Positions 18,325 through 28,304 of a DNA stretch of 64,000 nt are shown piece by piece. Made by a program: the position numbers and the translations under genes. The DNA lies in contig NZ_JAMLJI010000001.1 in assembly GCF_023712105.1 (NCBI RefSeq), positions 682,001 to 746,000 on the forward strand, written 5' to 3'. Below the pieces are notes generated by a model. That model worked only from the letters and a program-made list of their open reading frames with translations, was not told the origin of the DNA and made no database searches. The DNA comes from Larsenimonas suaedae. Its GTDB lineage: Bacteria > Pseudomonadota > Gammaproteobacteria > Pseudomonadales > Halomonadaceae. Position 1 is the stretch's first letter; each line of letters starts with the position of its first letter.

Positions 18325-18732
18325 ATGTATTCACGTAAGAGAGCCAACGCCTACGCCAATATCGGTCTTGAAACCGGTGTAATGAGCGCATCGCCCCACC
18401 AGCTGATTGTCATGCTGTTTGACGGCGCTCAGGCCGCGCTCAAGAAGGCGCAGTGGGCTATCGAGCAACACGACGTGCCGACCAAGTGTACGGCGCTGTC
18501 CAAGGCGATTCGCATCATCGAGGAAGGCCTGCGCGCAAGTCTTGATAAGGATCAGGGCGGCGAGATTGCCGACAACCTCGACAACCTTTACGAGTACATG
18601 TCGCGTACGCTCACACGAGCCAATGCGCGCAATGATCTCGAGGCCATTCGTCACGTCGATGCGCTGCTCTCAGACATCAGCAGCGCCTGGAAGGACATCG
18701 CAGCCGAGCCGCAAAGTGCGGTGAGCGCATGA
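18325..18732 (+). CDS. fliS: Flagellar export chaperone FliS
   Basis: Cytoplasmic chaperone that binds the flagellin C-terminus before export. The 135-residue protein has the family core: YANIGLETGVMSASPHQLIVMLFDGA near residues 11-36, and helical segments ending LEAIRHVDALLSDISSAWKDI. It starts nine bases after fliD with GGAGG before the ATG. Its stop overlaps the next start as ATGA. Confidence 0.93.
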   Translation: MYSRKRANAYANIGLETGVMSASPHQLIVMLFDGAQAALKKAQWAIEQHDVPTKCTALSKAIRIIEEGLRASLDKDQGGEIADNLDNLYEYMSRTLTRANARNDLEAIRHVDALLSDISSAWKDIAAEPQSAVSA

Positions 18733-19064
18733 ATGCCAACGTCACGCCTCGCGCCTGCTATCAGGCCCTTCACAAGACAACCGAGGCGTTACTGAGTGCG
18801 GCCCGTGAAGGGCGCTTTGAGGAACTGACCGAGCGTCAGCAGGCCTATCAACGCGCCTTTAATCGGGTCGCTGCGATCGATACCGCGCTTGGCGAGGCCG
18901 ACAAGCAGTTCGAGGGCAAGGATGAACTGATCCGAGACGTACTGGCCATGAATAGTGAGCTGACCCGGCTGATCAAAGAGGCCAGAACCTCGCTCGACAA
19001 GGACACCGCCGGCCAGCAGCGAACCGACAAGGCACGTCTGGCCTACCTGTCACAAAGCAGCTGA
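18729..19064 (+). CDS. FliT-like flagellar chaperone
   Basis: A 111-residue, wholly helical protein (MNANVTPRACYQALHKTTEAL...) with strong acidic-basic heptad character. Its size, position directly after fliS and overlap with it match FliT, the FliD export chaperone. Sequence conservation in that family is low, so the assignment leans on context. It is followed by a hairpin and then cobN. Confidence 0.65.
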   Translation: MNANVTPRACYQALHKTTEALLSAAREGRFEELTERQQAYQRAFNRVAAIDTALGEADKQFEGKDELIRDVLAMNSELTRLIKEARTSLDKDTAGQQRTDKARLAYLSQSS

Positions 19065-19099
19065 GCACCTCCCCTTTGCCGACGAGAGTCGGTATGATG

Positions 19100-19146
19100 A
19101 CGCCCAACACGCATGGCTTTCGCGTTTACCTGTTGGGCGTTCTTTT
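19100..19146 (+). terminator. Terminator-like hairpin directly before the cobN start codon
   Basis: ACGCCCAACA (19100-19109) and TGTTGGGCGT (19131-19140) pair perfectly around a 21-base loop and are followed by TCTTTT (19141-19146), just before the cobN ATG at 19147. A smaller 5-base hairpin (CCGAC-GAGA-GTCGG, 19079-19092) precedes it. It could end the fli transcript or hide the cobN ribosome site. Confidence 0.55.
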
Positions 19147-22100
19147 ATGCATCTCTTTGCCGCGCAGCCTGGTAGCTTCGGCGACCAGGATGGCATCATC
19201 GATCTCGACCAATCTCCTGCCGATATCGTCATACTCGCCGCCGCCGATAGCCTTCTGGCCGCGCTAGCCGATGCCGTCGACGAGCGAACACAAGCCGCCC
19301 CCTCCATTCGGCTCGCCAACTGGCTGAACCTGACCAAGCCTGCATCCCTGGATCTTTATCGAACCAAGGTGCTCGATCATGCGCGTGTGGTGGTGGTCTC
19401 GCTTCTGGGTGGTCAGAGCTATTGGCATTACGGCCTCGATCAACTTAGAGACTGGCAATCGGCAAGACCGGAACGTCATTTGATTCTTGTGCCGGGCGAC
19501 GACCGGGCCGACCCCGACCTCATGACGCTGAGCAGTACAGAGCATCATGAAACCGAGCGCATGTGGCGCTACTTTCGAGAAGGCGGCGCAACCAACGCCC
19601 AGCGCGCGCTCGACTTTTTGATTCATCGTTTCTTCGATGACACGCAAGCCGTTGCCGCGCCCCAACGTTTGCCGAAGGCATTGATCTACGCCCCCGAGCG
19701 GCTGGAAGGCATTACCGTCGATCACTGGCATGAACAGGCTGATCCGCAGTGTGACAACGCACTGCTGATCTTTTATCGAAGCCACCTGCAGGCCGTGAAC
19801 ACGGCGCTATTTGATACGCTGATCGCGCTCGCACTCGAACACGGCATCAACCTGTTACCACTCGCCGTTACCTCGCTCAAGGACACGTACTGTCTAAGCC
19901 TTGCCAACCAACTGTGCCACACGGTCGATGCCAGACTGATCCTGAACACGACCGGCTTCGCGCTGTCCGGAACCGGCAACGCCTCACTCGCCTCGCAGCC
20001 TCGAGACGATGCGCCCGCCTTCGAGGCGGATGTGCCGGTCCTACAGGCAATCCTTTCAAGCAGTAGCCGAAACGATTGGCAGGACACCACTCAGGGGCTT
20101 AGAAGCCGCGATATCGCCATGCAGGTAGCGCTGCCTGAAATCGATGGCCGTATCACCACTCGAGCGCTTGCGTTCAAACATATAGAGCGCCGAAGCCAGC
20201 ACGCTCAAATAGACGTGATTCGCTTTGCACTCGATGACGGCCGGGCACGGTTTGTCATGCGTCTGGCCCAACGCTGGATTCGCCTGGGCCGGCGCACCAA
20301 TGCCGACAAGCGCGTGGCGCTGGTTCTGGCCAACTACCCCACGCGCGAGGGTCGCATCGGTAACGGTGTCGGCCTGGACACCCCCGCCTCGGCGCACGCC
20401 CTTCTTAACGCGCTCGAGCGTGCGGGCTATACGCTCGATGACCTGCCAGACGACGGCAATGCGCTGATCGAGCGGCTCAAGGACGGCATAACCAACGACC
20501 TTGATACCCTTCCCGGCCGCCCATGCTTTCAAAGCGTCTCGCTTGAACGTTATTTAATCTATTTCAAGGCGTTACCCGAGCCGCTTCAGCAGGCCGTATC
20601 GGCGCGCTGGGGGCTCCCTGAGCGCGACCCCAAATACCGCAGCGGCCGTCTGATGATTGCAGGCCGACGGTTCGGTCACGTATTCGTAGGGCTACAACCT
20701 GCCCGCGGCTTCGACATCGACCTTGATGCAAACTACCACGACCCCGACCTGGTCCCGCCCCATGCCTATCTGGCGTTTTATGCCTGGCTGACAGAGATCT
20801 GGAACGCCGACGCCGTCGTGCATGTCGGAAAGCACGGCAACCTCGAATGGCTACCAGGCAAGGGACTTGCGCTTTCCGAGCATTGCTGGCCGGAAGCCGC
20901 CTTCGCCCCGCTGCCGCACTTCTATCCCTTTATCGTCAACGACCCAGGCGAAGGGGCTCAGGCCAAGCGGCGCACTCAGGCGGTCATTATCGATCATTTG
21001 ATGCCGCCCATGGCCCGCGCTGAACTCTACGGACCAATGATCGAACTCGAGGAATTGGCCGACGAGTACTATCAGGCGCTGGGCATGGACGACACCCGAG
21101 CCGAGCACCTCAAGGCCGCGTTACTCGATAAAGCGCGGGAATCGCATCTGATGGAGGAACTCGGCCCGAGCGACGGTGACGATGAGTCACTCGTGGCGCT
21201 GGATGGCTATCTCTGCGAGCTCAAGGAAGCCCAGATTCGAAACGGGCTGCACTGCCTGGGCCGGCTTCCTGAAGGCGCCGAATTCGAAGAGACACTCGTG
21301 GCCTTATTGAGACTGCCCCGTGGTGAACGGGCAGAAGACCGAGGCCTTCTTCACGCCCTGGCCATCGACCTTGGCCTTCCCGAAGCGTTTGACCCGCTCA
21401 GTCAGGAAGTGACGCCCTGGCAAGGCCCGTACCCTGATATTCTGGCAGAACTCAGTGACGCACCATGGCGCACCCATCAGGACACGCGCGAACGGCTCGA
21501 GCAGCTGGCACGGCGCGTTGTGGGCGCGCTCAGTACCGAAGAACGTTCAAGCTTGAAACGATCGGACTGGCCGGCAACGACTGCGTTGCTCGACTTCATC
21601 GACACCCATCTGGGCCCTGCACTGGACGCCAGTGCCCATAACGAGCTGAACGCGCTCGTTCAGGGGTTGAACGGTCGTTTCGTACGCCCAGGCCCCAGTG
21701 GCGCCCCGACTCGGGGACGGCTCGACACCCTCCCGACCGGCCGCAATTTCTTCTCGGTCGACAGCCGCGCTATCCCGAGCAAGATGGCATGGACGCTCGG
21801 TCAGCGTTCGGCCGACCGGCTGATCGAACGTCATCTACAGGAACATGGCGACTACCCCAGAACACTGGGGCTTTCGGTCTGGGGGACGGCCACCATGCGC
21901 ACCGGCGGTGATGACATCGCCCAGGCCCTCGCTTTGATGGGGGTCAAACCACGCTGGGCGGCCGGTTCACAGCGCGTGGTGGGCTTTGAAATCATCCCGG
22001 GCTTTATCCTGAACCGCCCTCGGGTCGATGTGACCCTTCGGGTCTCCGGGCTATTTCGTGACGCCTTTCCCAATCTCATGCAGCTCATCGACGCCGCGGT

Positions 22101-22941
22101 ACGCCAGCTTGCAGACTTTGAGGAGCCTCTCGAACTCAATACGATTCGGGCCAATGTGCTTGAGCGAACTTCCGCCCTTGGCGCCACATTGACTGCCGAG
22201 CAGGCACACGAACAGGCGCGCTACCGCGTTTTTGGCACCCGCCCGGGGGCGTATGGCGCGGGCCTTCAAGGATTGATCGATGAGCGGCTTTGGGACAGTC
22301 GGGACGACCTGACCGAGGCCTATCTCAACTGGGGCGGCTACGCCTATGGCGAGCATGATCACGGCACACCGGCGCGCCAGGCGTTTGCTCATCAACTCGG
22401 TAACCTCGAGGCCGTCGTACAGAATCAGGACAACCGCGAACACGACCTGCTGGATTCGGATGACTATTACCAGTTCCAGGGCGGCATGACCAACGCCGTC
22501 ACCACGCTCAGCGGCCACGCGCCCTCGGTGTATCACGGCGATCACAGCCATCCCCATGCCCCGCGCATTCGAACCCTCAAGGAAGAACTCAATCGGGTAC
22601 TGCGCTCACGGGCACTCAATCCCAAATGGCAGCAGGCGATGCGACGCCATGGGTACAAGGGCGCGTTCGAGATGGCCGCGACCGTCGACTACCTGTTCGC
22701 CTTCGATGCCACTACGGCACTGATCGATGACTATCAGTACGAAAACGTGACCGACAGCCTGATCCTGGACCCGGACAATCGCGCGTTTTTGGAACATCAC
22801 AACCTGGACGCGTTGAAAGAAATGAGCGAGCGATTGCTTGAAGCCTGTCAGCGCGGGCTGTGGGCGCAGCCCGGCAATTACCAAGATACCCTCGAGGCGC
22901 TGCTGCTCGAGATTGATGCCAAGCAGGAGCACACCCGATGA
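19147..22941 (+). CDS. cobN: Cobaltochelatase subunit CobN
   Basis: Large subunit of the ATP-dependent chelatase that inserts cobalt into hydrogenobyrinic acid a,c-diamide. The 1264-residue length matches CobN. It begins [16 protein letters not shown] and contains family segments such as [54 protein letters not shown] and GWGGYAYG-like [13 protein letters not shown]. The ATPase partners would be the AAA/VWA protein at 4032-5807. No ribosome site stands clear of the hairpin that ends at the start codon. It overlaps cobQ as ATGA. Confidence 0.94.
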   Translation: MHLFAAQPGSFGDQDGIIDLDQSPADIVILAAADSLLAALADAVDERTQAAPSIRLANWLNLTKPASLDLYRTKVLDHARVVVVSLLGGQSYWHYGLDQLRDWQSARPERHLILVPGDDRADPDLMTLSSTEHHETERMWRYFREGGATNAQRALDFLIHRFFDDTQAVAAPQRLPKALIYAPERLEGITVDHWHEQADPQCDNALLIFYRSHLQAVNTALFDTLIALALEHGINLLPLAVTSLKDTYCLSLANQLCHTVDARLILNTTGFALSGTGNASLASQPRDDAPAFEADVPVLQAILSSSSRNDWQDTTQGLRSRDIAMQVALPEIDGRITTRALAFKHIERRSQHAQIDVIRFALDDGRARFVMRLAQRWIRLGRRTNADKRVALVLANYPTREGRIGNGVGLDTPASAHALLNALERAGYTLDDLPDDGNALIERLKDGITNDLDTLPGRPCFQSVSLERYLIYFKALPEPLQQAVSARWGLPERDPKYRSGRLMIAGRRFGHVFVGLQPARGFDIDLDANYHDPDLVPPHAYLAFYAWLTEIWNADAVVHVGKHGNLEWLPGKGLALSEHCWPEAAFAPLPHFYPFIVNDPGEGAQAKRRTQAVIIDHLMPPMARAELYGPMIELEELADEYYQALGMDDTRAEHLKAALLDKARESHLMEELGPSDGDDESLVALDGYLCELKEAQIRNGLHCLGRLPEGAEFEETLVALLRLPRGERAEDRGLLHALAIDLGLPEAFDPLSQEVTPWQGPYPDILAELSDAPWRTHQDTRERLEQLARRVVGALSTEERSSLKRSDWPATTALLDFIDTHLGPALDASAHNELNALVQGLNGRFVRPGPSGAPTRGRLDTLPTGRNFFSVDSRAIPSKMAWTLGQRSADRLIERHLQEHGDYPRTLGLSVWGTATMRTGGDDIAQALALMGVKPRWAAGSQRVVGFEIIPGFILNRPRVDVTLRVSGLFRDAFPNLMQLIDAAVRQLADFEEPLELNTIRANVLERTSALGATLTAEQAHEQARYRVFGTRPGAYGAGLQGLIDERLWDSRDDLTEAYLNWGGYAYGEHDHGTPARQAFAHQLGNLEAVVQNQDNREHDLLDSDDYYQFQGGMTNAVTTLSGHAPSVYHGDHSHPHAPRIRTLKEELNRVLRSRALNPKWQQAMRRHGYKGAFEMAATVDYLFAFDATTALIDDYQYENVTDSLILDPDNRAFLEHHNLDALKEMSERLLEACQRGLWAQPGNYQDTLEALLLEIDAKQEHTR

Positions 22942-24425
22942 CGTACCCGCTGCCCCGTCACACATTCAAGGCCACAAGGAGCCTGATGATTCAGGGGACG
23001 ACCTCGGATGCCGGCAAGAGCGCAATTGTCACGGCCCTGTGCCGTTTGTACCGGGACCTAGGCGTGCGCGTTGCCCCCTTCAAGTCTCAAAACATGGCCC
23101 TGAACAGTGCGGTGACGCTTGATCAGGGTGAAATCGGCCGCGCCCAGGCCGTACAGGCGTTTGCCGCCGGCATCGAGCCAACTACCGATATGAACCCGGT
23201 GCTCTTGAAGCCCAACTCCGATCTTGGCGCCCAGGTCATCGTGCACGGCAGAGCCATCGGTAACATGGACGCGCGAACCTATCACCGCCACAAGCCGGCC
23301 CTGCTCGAGGATGTCGTCGACGCACACACCCGCTTGGCCGCCGAATTTGACGCCGTATTCATCGAGGGGGCCGGCAGCGCTGGCGAAGTCAACCTGCGCG
23401 AACATGACATTGCCAATATGGGGCTTGCCGAAGCGATCGACTGCCCGGTGGTCATCGTTGCAGACATTGATCGGGGCGGGGTCTTTGCCCACCTGCTCGG
23501 CACGCTTGATGTACTCGCGGCGTCTGAGCAGGCGCGCGTTGTGGGCTTTATCATCAATCGTTTTCGCGGCGATATCCGGCTACTGGAACCAGGCCTTGAG
23601 TGGCTCGAGCAGCGCACCGGCCGGCCGGTGCTCGCCGTACTGCCATACCTTGATAACCTGCACATTGAAGCCGAGGATGGCCTGTCCCGCGGTGGCAACA
23701 GCGGCGATGAGCAGCGCGCCCTTCAGGTGGCCGTGCCACTGCTTCCAAAGATCTCCAACCACACCGACCTGGACCCGCTCAGGCGCCATCCCGATGTGGC
23801 CGTCACCTACTGTGATCATCCCGATCAGATCGGCAGAGCCGATTTGATCATACTGCCTGGCAGCAAGAACGTGCGTTCGGACCTTGCGTGGCTGAAACAG
23901 CGCGGCTTCGACCGGCTGATCGAGCGCCATCTTCGTTATAAGGGCAAGGTATTAGGCATCTGCGGTGGCTATCAAATGCTGGGGCAATGGATTCACGACC
24001 CCGAGGGAGTGGAAGACTCCACTGGCAGCAGCGAGGGACTGGGTTGGTTCGCGATGCACACCGTATTAACCGGTGACAAGACACTGACTCGCGTCAAGGG
24101 CACTCTTAGCCTGGGGGGCGCGGTAGAGGGCTATGAGATTCATGTCGGGCGCAGTACACATTCAGCGGCCCACACATCGCTGGTGAGCCTTGCCGATCAA
24201 AAGGAAGACGGTGTGATATCAGACGATGGTCAGCTCGCCGGGAGTTATCTGCATGGCCTGTTCGATCATCCGGAGGCCCTGGCGTCGCTCCTTAAATGGG
24301 CAGGACTGGATGCGCCCGCGACGTTTAATTATCAAACGGAACGCGATGAACATATCACGCGGCTGAGCCAGGCACTTGATCGTGCCTGGCCCGAGGCAAA
24401 ACACTACATTACGCCACGAACGTGA
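22938..24425 (+). CDS. cobQ: Cobyric acid synthase (glutamine-hydrolysing)
   Basis: Amidates the b, d, e and g side chains of adenosylcobyrinic a,c-diamide (CobQ or CbiP). The 495-residue protein has the N-terminal ATPase motif [11 protein letters not shown] near 17-27, [13 protein letters not shown], and MNPVLLKP. The C-terminal glutaminase domain has [10 protein letters not shown] with nucleophile Cys342 and SYLHGLFDH with His439. It ends one base from the stop of the converging glycosyltransferase gene. A second candidate start (MIQGTTSD) exists 16 codons in. Confidence 0.94.
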   Translation: MTYPLPRHTFKATRSLMIQGTTSDAGKSAIVTALCRLYRDLGVRVAPFKSQNMALNSAVTLDQGEIGRAQAVQAFAAGIEPTTDMNPVLLKPNSDLGAQVIVHGRAIGNMDARTYHRHKPALLEDVVDAHTRLAAEFDAVFIEGAGSAGEVNLREHDIANMGLAEAIDCPVVIVADIDRGGVFAHLLGTLDVLAASEQARVVGFIINRFRGDIRLLEPGLEWLEQRTGRPVLAVLPYLDNLHIEAEDGLSRGGNSGDEQRALQVAVPLLPKISNHTDLDPLRRHPDVAVTYCDHPDQIGRADLIILPGSKNVRSDLAWLKQRGFDRLIERHLRYKGKVLGICGGYQMLGQWIHDPEGVEDSTGSSEGLGWFAMHTVLTGDKTLTRVKGTLSLGGAVEGYEIHVGRSTHSAAHTSLVSLADQKEDGVISDDGQLAGSYLHGLFDHPEALASLLKWAGLDAPATFNYQTERDEHITRLSQALDRAWPEAKHYITPRT

Positions 24426-24426
24426 C

Positions 24427-25245
24427 TTAGCCGGCTTTCTTTCGAAGAAAACGCTGGTACACCGTACCCAGCAGCCACTCGGGGGCGAGCCTGAGCGGCG
24501 CTCGTTTTGCGGCATTAATCACGCATTCAGGCATCGAGATGAAGCCCATCTTGCGAAATTTATTCTGCAAGATGACGTCCTGCTTGAAGTAGTGCCAACC
24601 TCGACGGCGAGTGAGCATGCCGTTGCCGACTCGGGCATCGACCAGAATATCTGTCATGTTATCCATGACACGTCCAGCCACAAGAAGCCGTGCCCACAAG
24701 TAGTAGTCTTCCATACCCAGAAACGGCTGATAGCCCCCTGCCGCCTCGATGGCCGACTTCCTGAACATGACCGTCATGTGATTGACCGGACACCGGGCCT
24801 TGGCGAACTCACGGACGCTTTTCACTCCAGTGGGCAGCTCGCGAATCGCATGAGGCTGCGCGGGGTCATCGTTGAACTCCGCAATCGCCCCACCGAGCAC
24901 ATCTGTTTCCGGATGGTGCTCAAAGAACGCCAGCTGTTTCTCGAAACGATCACGCCGACAGAGGTCATCGGTGTCCATTCGGGCAACCAGCTCGAATCGG
25001 CACTGTGCCAGTCCCTTGTTCAGGGCTTCACCAAGACCAACGTTTTTTTCAAGAGGCACGGACACGATATTCAGTACGTCCCGAAAGCGCTCAATGATGG
25101 CCTTCAGTTCGTCTCCGATCGGGCCATCTTCAACGATGATGACTTCACTGGCCTTGACCGTTTGTGCCACCAGGCTTTCAAGGCACGTCTCCAGAAAAGC
25201 CGGTTTCTCCTTGAAATAGATCGACATGAGTACCGAAAAGTCCAT
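24427..25245 (-). CDS. Family 2 glycosyltransferase (AmsE-like)
   Basis: Cytoplasmic GT-A enzyme predicted to add a sugar to the polyprenyl-linked exopolysaccharide repeat. The 272-residue protein begins MDFSVLMSIYFKEKP, has SEVIIVEDGP, and the DxD-like ARMDTDD near 87-93 for nucleotide-sugar and metal binding. GMEDYYLWARLL resembles the acceptor-side ED motif of the family. It is the last gene of the exopolysaccharide operon; its start overlaps the previous stop by one base. The donor sugar is not predictable. Confidence 0.85.
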   Translation of the reverse strand: MDFSVLMSIYFKEKPAFLETCLESLVAQTVKASEVIIVEDGPIGDELKAIIERFRDVLNIVSVPLEKNVGLGEALNKGLAQCRFELVARMDTDDLCRRDRFEKQLAFFEHHPETDVLGGAIAEFNDDPAQPHAIRELPTGVKSVREFAKARCPVNHMTVMFRKSAIEAAGGYQPFLGMEDYYLWARLLVAGRVMDNMTDILVDARVGNGMLTRRRGWHYFKQDVILQNKFRKMGFISMPECVINAAKRAPLRLAPEWLLGTVYQRFLRKKAG

Positions 25246-26369
25246 CAGGTACGCTCTCCCTGCGATAACGTCTCTGCATAGACGTCTTGATAGTGTTTTG
25301 CCATTACACGAGCGCTGAGATGGTCACGCACGATGGACAGTGCCGCCTGAGAGCGGCGCTCGACCTCGGCTTTGTCCATCGTTAATTCGTTATCCAGCAC
25401 GTTTTGAAGCGAGTCGGCATTGCCGGTTTCAAAAAGGGCCACGGCCTGCTCGTTGATGTCGTATAACTCGCGATGCGAAGGAATATCCGAAAGCACTGCT
25501 GGAAGTCCGCACGCCATGGCCTCGATCACGCCCATGGGAAGCCCCTCCATATGCGACGCGGAAATATACGCGTCAGCGGCGTGATACCACTTCACAACAT
25601 CCGACTGATAGCCCTTGAAAATAATGCGCTCGCTGCCAAATTCCCTGGTGAGTTCCTCGAGCAGCGGGCCATCACCCAAACAGACAAAATAATTATTACT
25701 GCCCGAGCGTGACAGTGCCTTTACAAGCGTACGGGGGTCTTTGCGCTCATTAAGATAAGCGCTTGTAACATAGATAACAGCATCCGCAGGCAGTCCCAGT
25801 TCCTCCCGCAACCGGTACTTTTCTTCCTGTGTCGCTGGAAGAAAGAACGTATCATCGACGCCGTTTCGGATATAAGTAAATCTAGGATTTGAAAGATAAC
25901 CGAGCTGATCGAGGATGCTTTTTGAAACCGTAATGCACTTGTCTTTTCTCGCAAAGATTCGCAAGTGCATGAACGCCATTAGTGTCCCTTTCTTCCCGAA
26001 GGAAAACGGATAGTCACCATATGGGTAATTATGCATCGTGCTGATGCAGGGGTATTTTTTCAAAAATAGTGTGTAAAAATCGCTTCTAAGATCCTGGGTA
26101 TGAATCAGATCAGGCGCAATGGCATCAACGCGTGATTTAAGCGATTTAATCACGGTCTTTGCAGACTCATATCGACTGAAGTTCAAGCATTCGATATCAC
26201 TGACGATCTCGTCAAAGTGAGGCTTGATCGAATTATCGCCTTCAGGCGATAACGTAATGATATTCACCTTGTATTGCCCTTGATCCATATTGGACACCAG
26301 CTGGTAAAGCTGGTTGATCGGTCCAGATCGTTTTAAGGCAGTTACAATAAATAGTATCTTTTTCATCAT
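25245..26369 (-). CDS. Family 4 glycosyltransferase
   Basis: GT-B enzyme with an N-terminal acceptor domain (MMKKILFIVTALKRSGPINQLYQL) and a C-terminal Rossmann domain. The C-terminal half has YIRNGVDDTFF, CLGDGPLLEELT, KGYQSDVVKWYHAADAYISAS and the EGLPMGVIEAMACGLPAVLSD nucleotide-sugar motif containing the E-x7-E pair. The length of 374 residues is usual. It overlaps the polymerase gene as ATGA. Its role in the repeat unit is inferred from the operon. Confidence 0.87.
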   Translation of the reverse strand: MMKKILFIVTALKRSGPINQLYQLVSNMDQGQYKVNIITLSPEGDNSIKPHFDEIVSDIECLNFSRYESAKTVIKSLKSRVDAIAPDLIHTQDLRSDFYTLFLKKYPCISTMHNYPYGDYPFSFGKKGTLMAFMHLRIFARKDKCITVSKSILDQLGYLSNPRFTYIRNGVDDTFFLPATQEEKYRLREELGLPADAVIYVTSAYLNERKDPRTLVKALSRSGSNNYFVCLGDGPLLEELTREFGSERIIFKGYQSDVVKWYHAADAYISASHMEGLPMGVIEAMACGLPAVLSDIPSHRELYDINEQAVALFETGNADSLQNVLDNELTMDKAEVERRSQAALSIVRDHLSARVMAKHYQDVYAETLSQGERT

Positions 26370-27412
26370 GAGCCTGTTAGCAGGAAGTTAAAGGCCGAGC
26401 TGAACAGGAACGTTGGCGCAATCCCCAGCATTACAAATACCAGGCGGCTGATCCAACGCAATGCAGCGTCTTTGAATAAGCGATCAAAGTCGGCCAAGAA
26501 CATTGGAACGATTATGATAAGCAGCATCATGCCTACACGCTCACCTTGTGCCCCGCCGAGTACCGGAAAGATAATCAAGAAGGAAAAGAACGCGTACAAG
26601 ATATAAGCGTAATCGGCGACGAGCTTTTTCAAGTTGAACTTCGCCATGAACACCGCAAGGATGAAAAACAGGGTAAACAGCGCTGCATACGCTGGACCAA
26701 GTGAAATTCCGGTGCTGTTCGAGGACTTGGCAAGTTCAGAATCCCCAAGAGACGAGTAATATACTCCGCCGATCATGACCAGAAAGGTCATGGAAAAGAT
26801 TGCCAATTGAATCGGGTTCAACTTTTTACGAGTAGAGCTCTTTCTCGCCGAGTACAAATAAAGTAAGGGCAAGTAGATGATCGCCGAGTTGTGAACAAAC
26901 AAGGCAACCAAGCCTAGCGCGTAAATAATGTATTTGTTCTTGAAACCGTAAAAGGCAAACATGACTACCATTGAGGCCAGGAACTGACGATAGATATTTT
27001 CGTAGCCCATCAATAGAGGGAAGAAACAGATCATGAACGGTGCACAGAATAAAGGAATGCTCCGCTCATTTTTCTTGTTGAGTACAGAGTAAAATACGAA
27101 AAATACCCAAATGATATCTACAACGATGAACGTCCAGATTTCATCGTCCACGATATTGAATATCGCCGGCATGCCGTACCAAAACACGAATTCCCGCATG
27201 TAATACATGTTTTCCATGCTGAAGTCGAAATTCGCATGGAGCATGGACGCATACAGATGCATGTCATAGTCCCAGCCTGAATGCCTGACTATTCCCATAT
27301 AAACGACTACAGCAATGAAAGCGAAACTAACTGTCAGTATGTTCTTGGGCATCAGCGTCGACGTCAGTGCAACAAGACAAACGCCAAGGTAGCCCATTAA
27401 CTCAAGCGTCAT
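26366..27412 (-). CDS. EpsG-like polysaccharide polymerase (Wzy role)
   Basis: Polytopic membrane protein of 348 residues with about ten hydrophobic segments, e.g. near 5-20, 24-40, 80-105, 120-140, 155-185, 200-220 and 235-260. The pattern RHSGWDYDMHLY near the N-terminus resembles EpsG proteins (SG-D-Y), which polymerise the repeat units. I chose the ATG at 27412, which has GAGGAA six bases upstream; the frame continues to 27475 inside the preceding gene. No other polymerase candidate is in the operon. Confidence 0.8.
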   Translation of the reverse strand: MTLELMGYLGVCLVALTSTLMPKNILTVSFAFIAVVVYMGIVRHSGWDYDMHLYASMLHANFDFSMENMYYMREFVFWYGMPAIFNIVDDEIWTFIVVDIIWVFFVFYSVLNKKNERSIPLFCAPFMICFFPLLMGYENIYRQFLASMVVMFAFYGFKNKYIIYALGLVALFVHNSAIIYLPLLYLYSARKSSTRKKLNPIQLAIFSMTFLVMIGGVYYSSLGDSELAKSSNSTGISLGPAYAALFTLFFILAVFMAKFNLKKLVADYAYILYAFFSFLIIFPVLGGAQGERVGMMLLIIIVPMFLADFDRLFKDAALRWISRLVFVMLGIAPTFLFSSAFNFLLTGS

Positions 27413-27422
27413 GGAACATTCC

Positions 27423-28304
27423 TCAATGATTTTTTCTGAAGTTGCACAAGATCCGGCAATAGGTCTTGAACACACCGACTCGACGAGCCATATCCCCGGT
27501 AAGTTTCACCACTTTCAACTGCGGCGAAAGATACGAAAGACGCATATGTCGACTAAAAAACGTAAACCCCGATTCATGAGCCGCCACAATCGACGTCAAA
27601 AACTGACGCTTGCAGAACCCGGTAATATGACGTTTATCGGTAAGATAATGCGAAATGAAAAACTCACTGGCCTGAATGTTGAGTGAGCTGCTCATGTTCG
27701 TACCGCGATCGACATACAAAACGACAGAGGCGTCAGAGTCGTAGCGCCAGTCAATGCCCTTATCGTCTATATCAAGAAAGAACCCCCAATCCTGATGCTT
27801 GTTAAGTGTTCCATTCATGTACTCTTTTCGCGACATCGAAATCGTTGATGTTCGAAAATCACCGTCATGAACAAACAGATAATCACGGGCCGGCACTTTT
27901 CCGATACTGTCGACAAAAACGTGATCACGCTCAGCGCGCTCGATAAACCCACCGAAAATGAATTCAGCGCCTTCCTCACGATGCATCTTTAGCCGCTTTT
28001 GAATATGATTGCGCTCAAAGGCATCATCGGAATCAAGCAGAAAAACGACTTCGCCTACGGCAGCTTCGATGCCCATGTTTCTGGAGGCTGCCGCATTGGA
28101 TTTTTCAGGCTTGTGAATAAGCGTTACGTTCGAATACTCGGCAACAATAGCCTCGAGTGACTCGGCATCATCCGAGCAGTCATCTACCAGGATGATTTCA
28201 GTACTGGCCGTATCAGCGGCACTGAATACACTATCGATCGTCTTCTTGATAAATGAAGAACTTTTATATGTCGGGATAACGACACTGGCATCCATGCTAT
28301 ACAC
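27423..28304 (-). CDS. Family 2 glycosyltransferase
   Basis: A 293-residue GT-A enzyme beginning MYSMDASVVIPTYKSSSFIKKT. It has EIILVDDCSDD near 34-44 and the metal-binding FLLDSDDAF near 93-101. The C-terminal part is less conserved and gives no donor information. It overlaps the flippase gene by eight bases and is followed after ten bases by the polymerase gene. Confidence 0.85.
   Translation of the reverse strand: MYSMDASVVIPTYKSSSFIKKTIDSVFSAADTASTEIILVDDCSDDAESLEAIVAEYSNVTLIHKPEKSNAAASRNMGIEAAVGEVVFLLDSDDAFERNHIQKRLKMHREEGAEFIFGGFIERAERDHVFVDSIGKVPARDYLFVHDGDFRTSTISMSRKEYMNGTLNKHQDWGFFLDIDDKGIDWRYDSDASVVLYVDRGTNMSSSLNIQASEFFISHYLTDKRHITGFCKRQFLTSIVAAHESGFTFFSRHMRLSYLSPQLKVVKLTGDMARRVGVFKTYCRILCNFRKNH

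Noticed and set aside
20056-20532. 158-residue minus-strand frame inside cobN
   Set aside because: Antisense to the conserved body of cobN with no start signal or motif.
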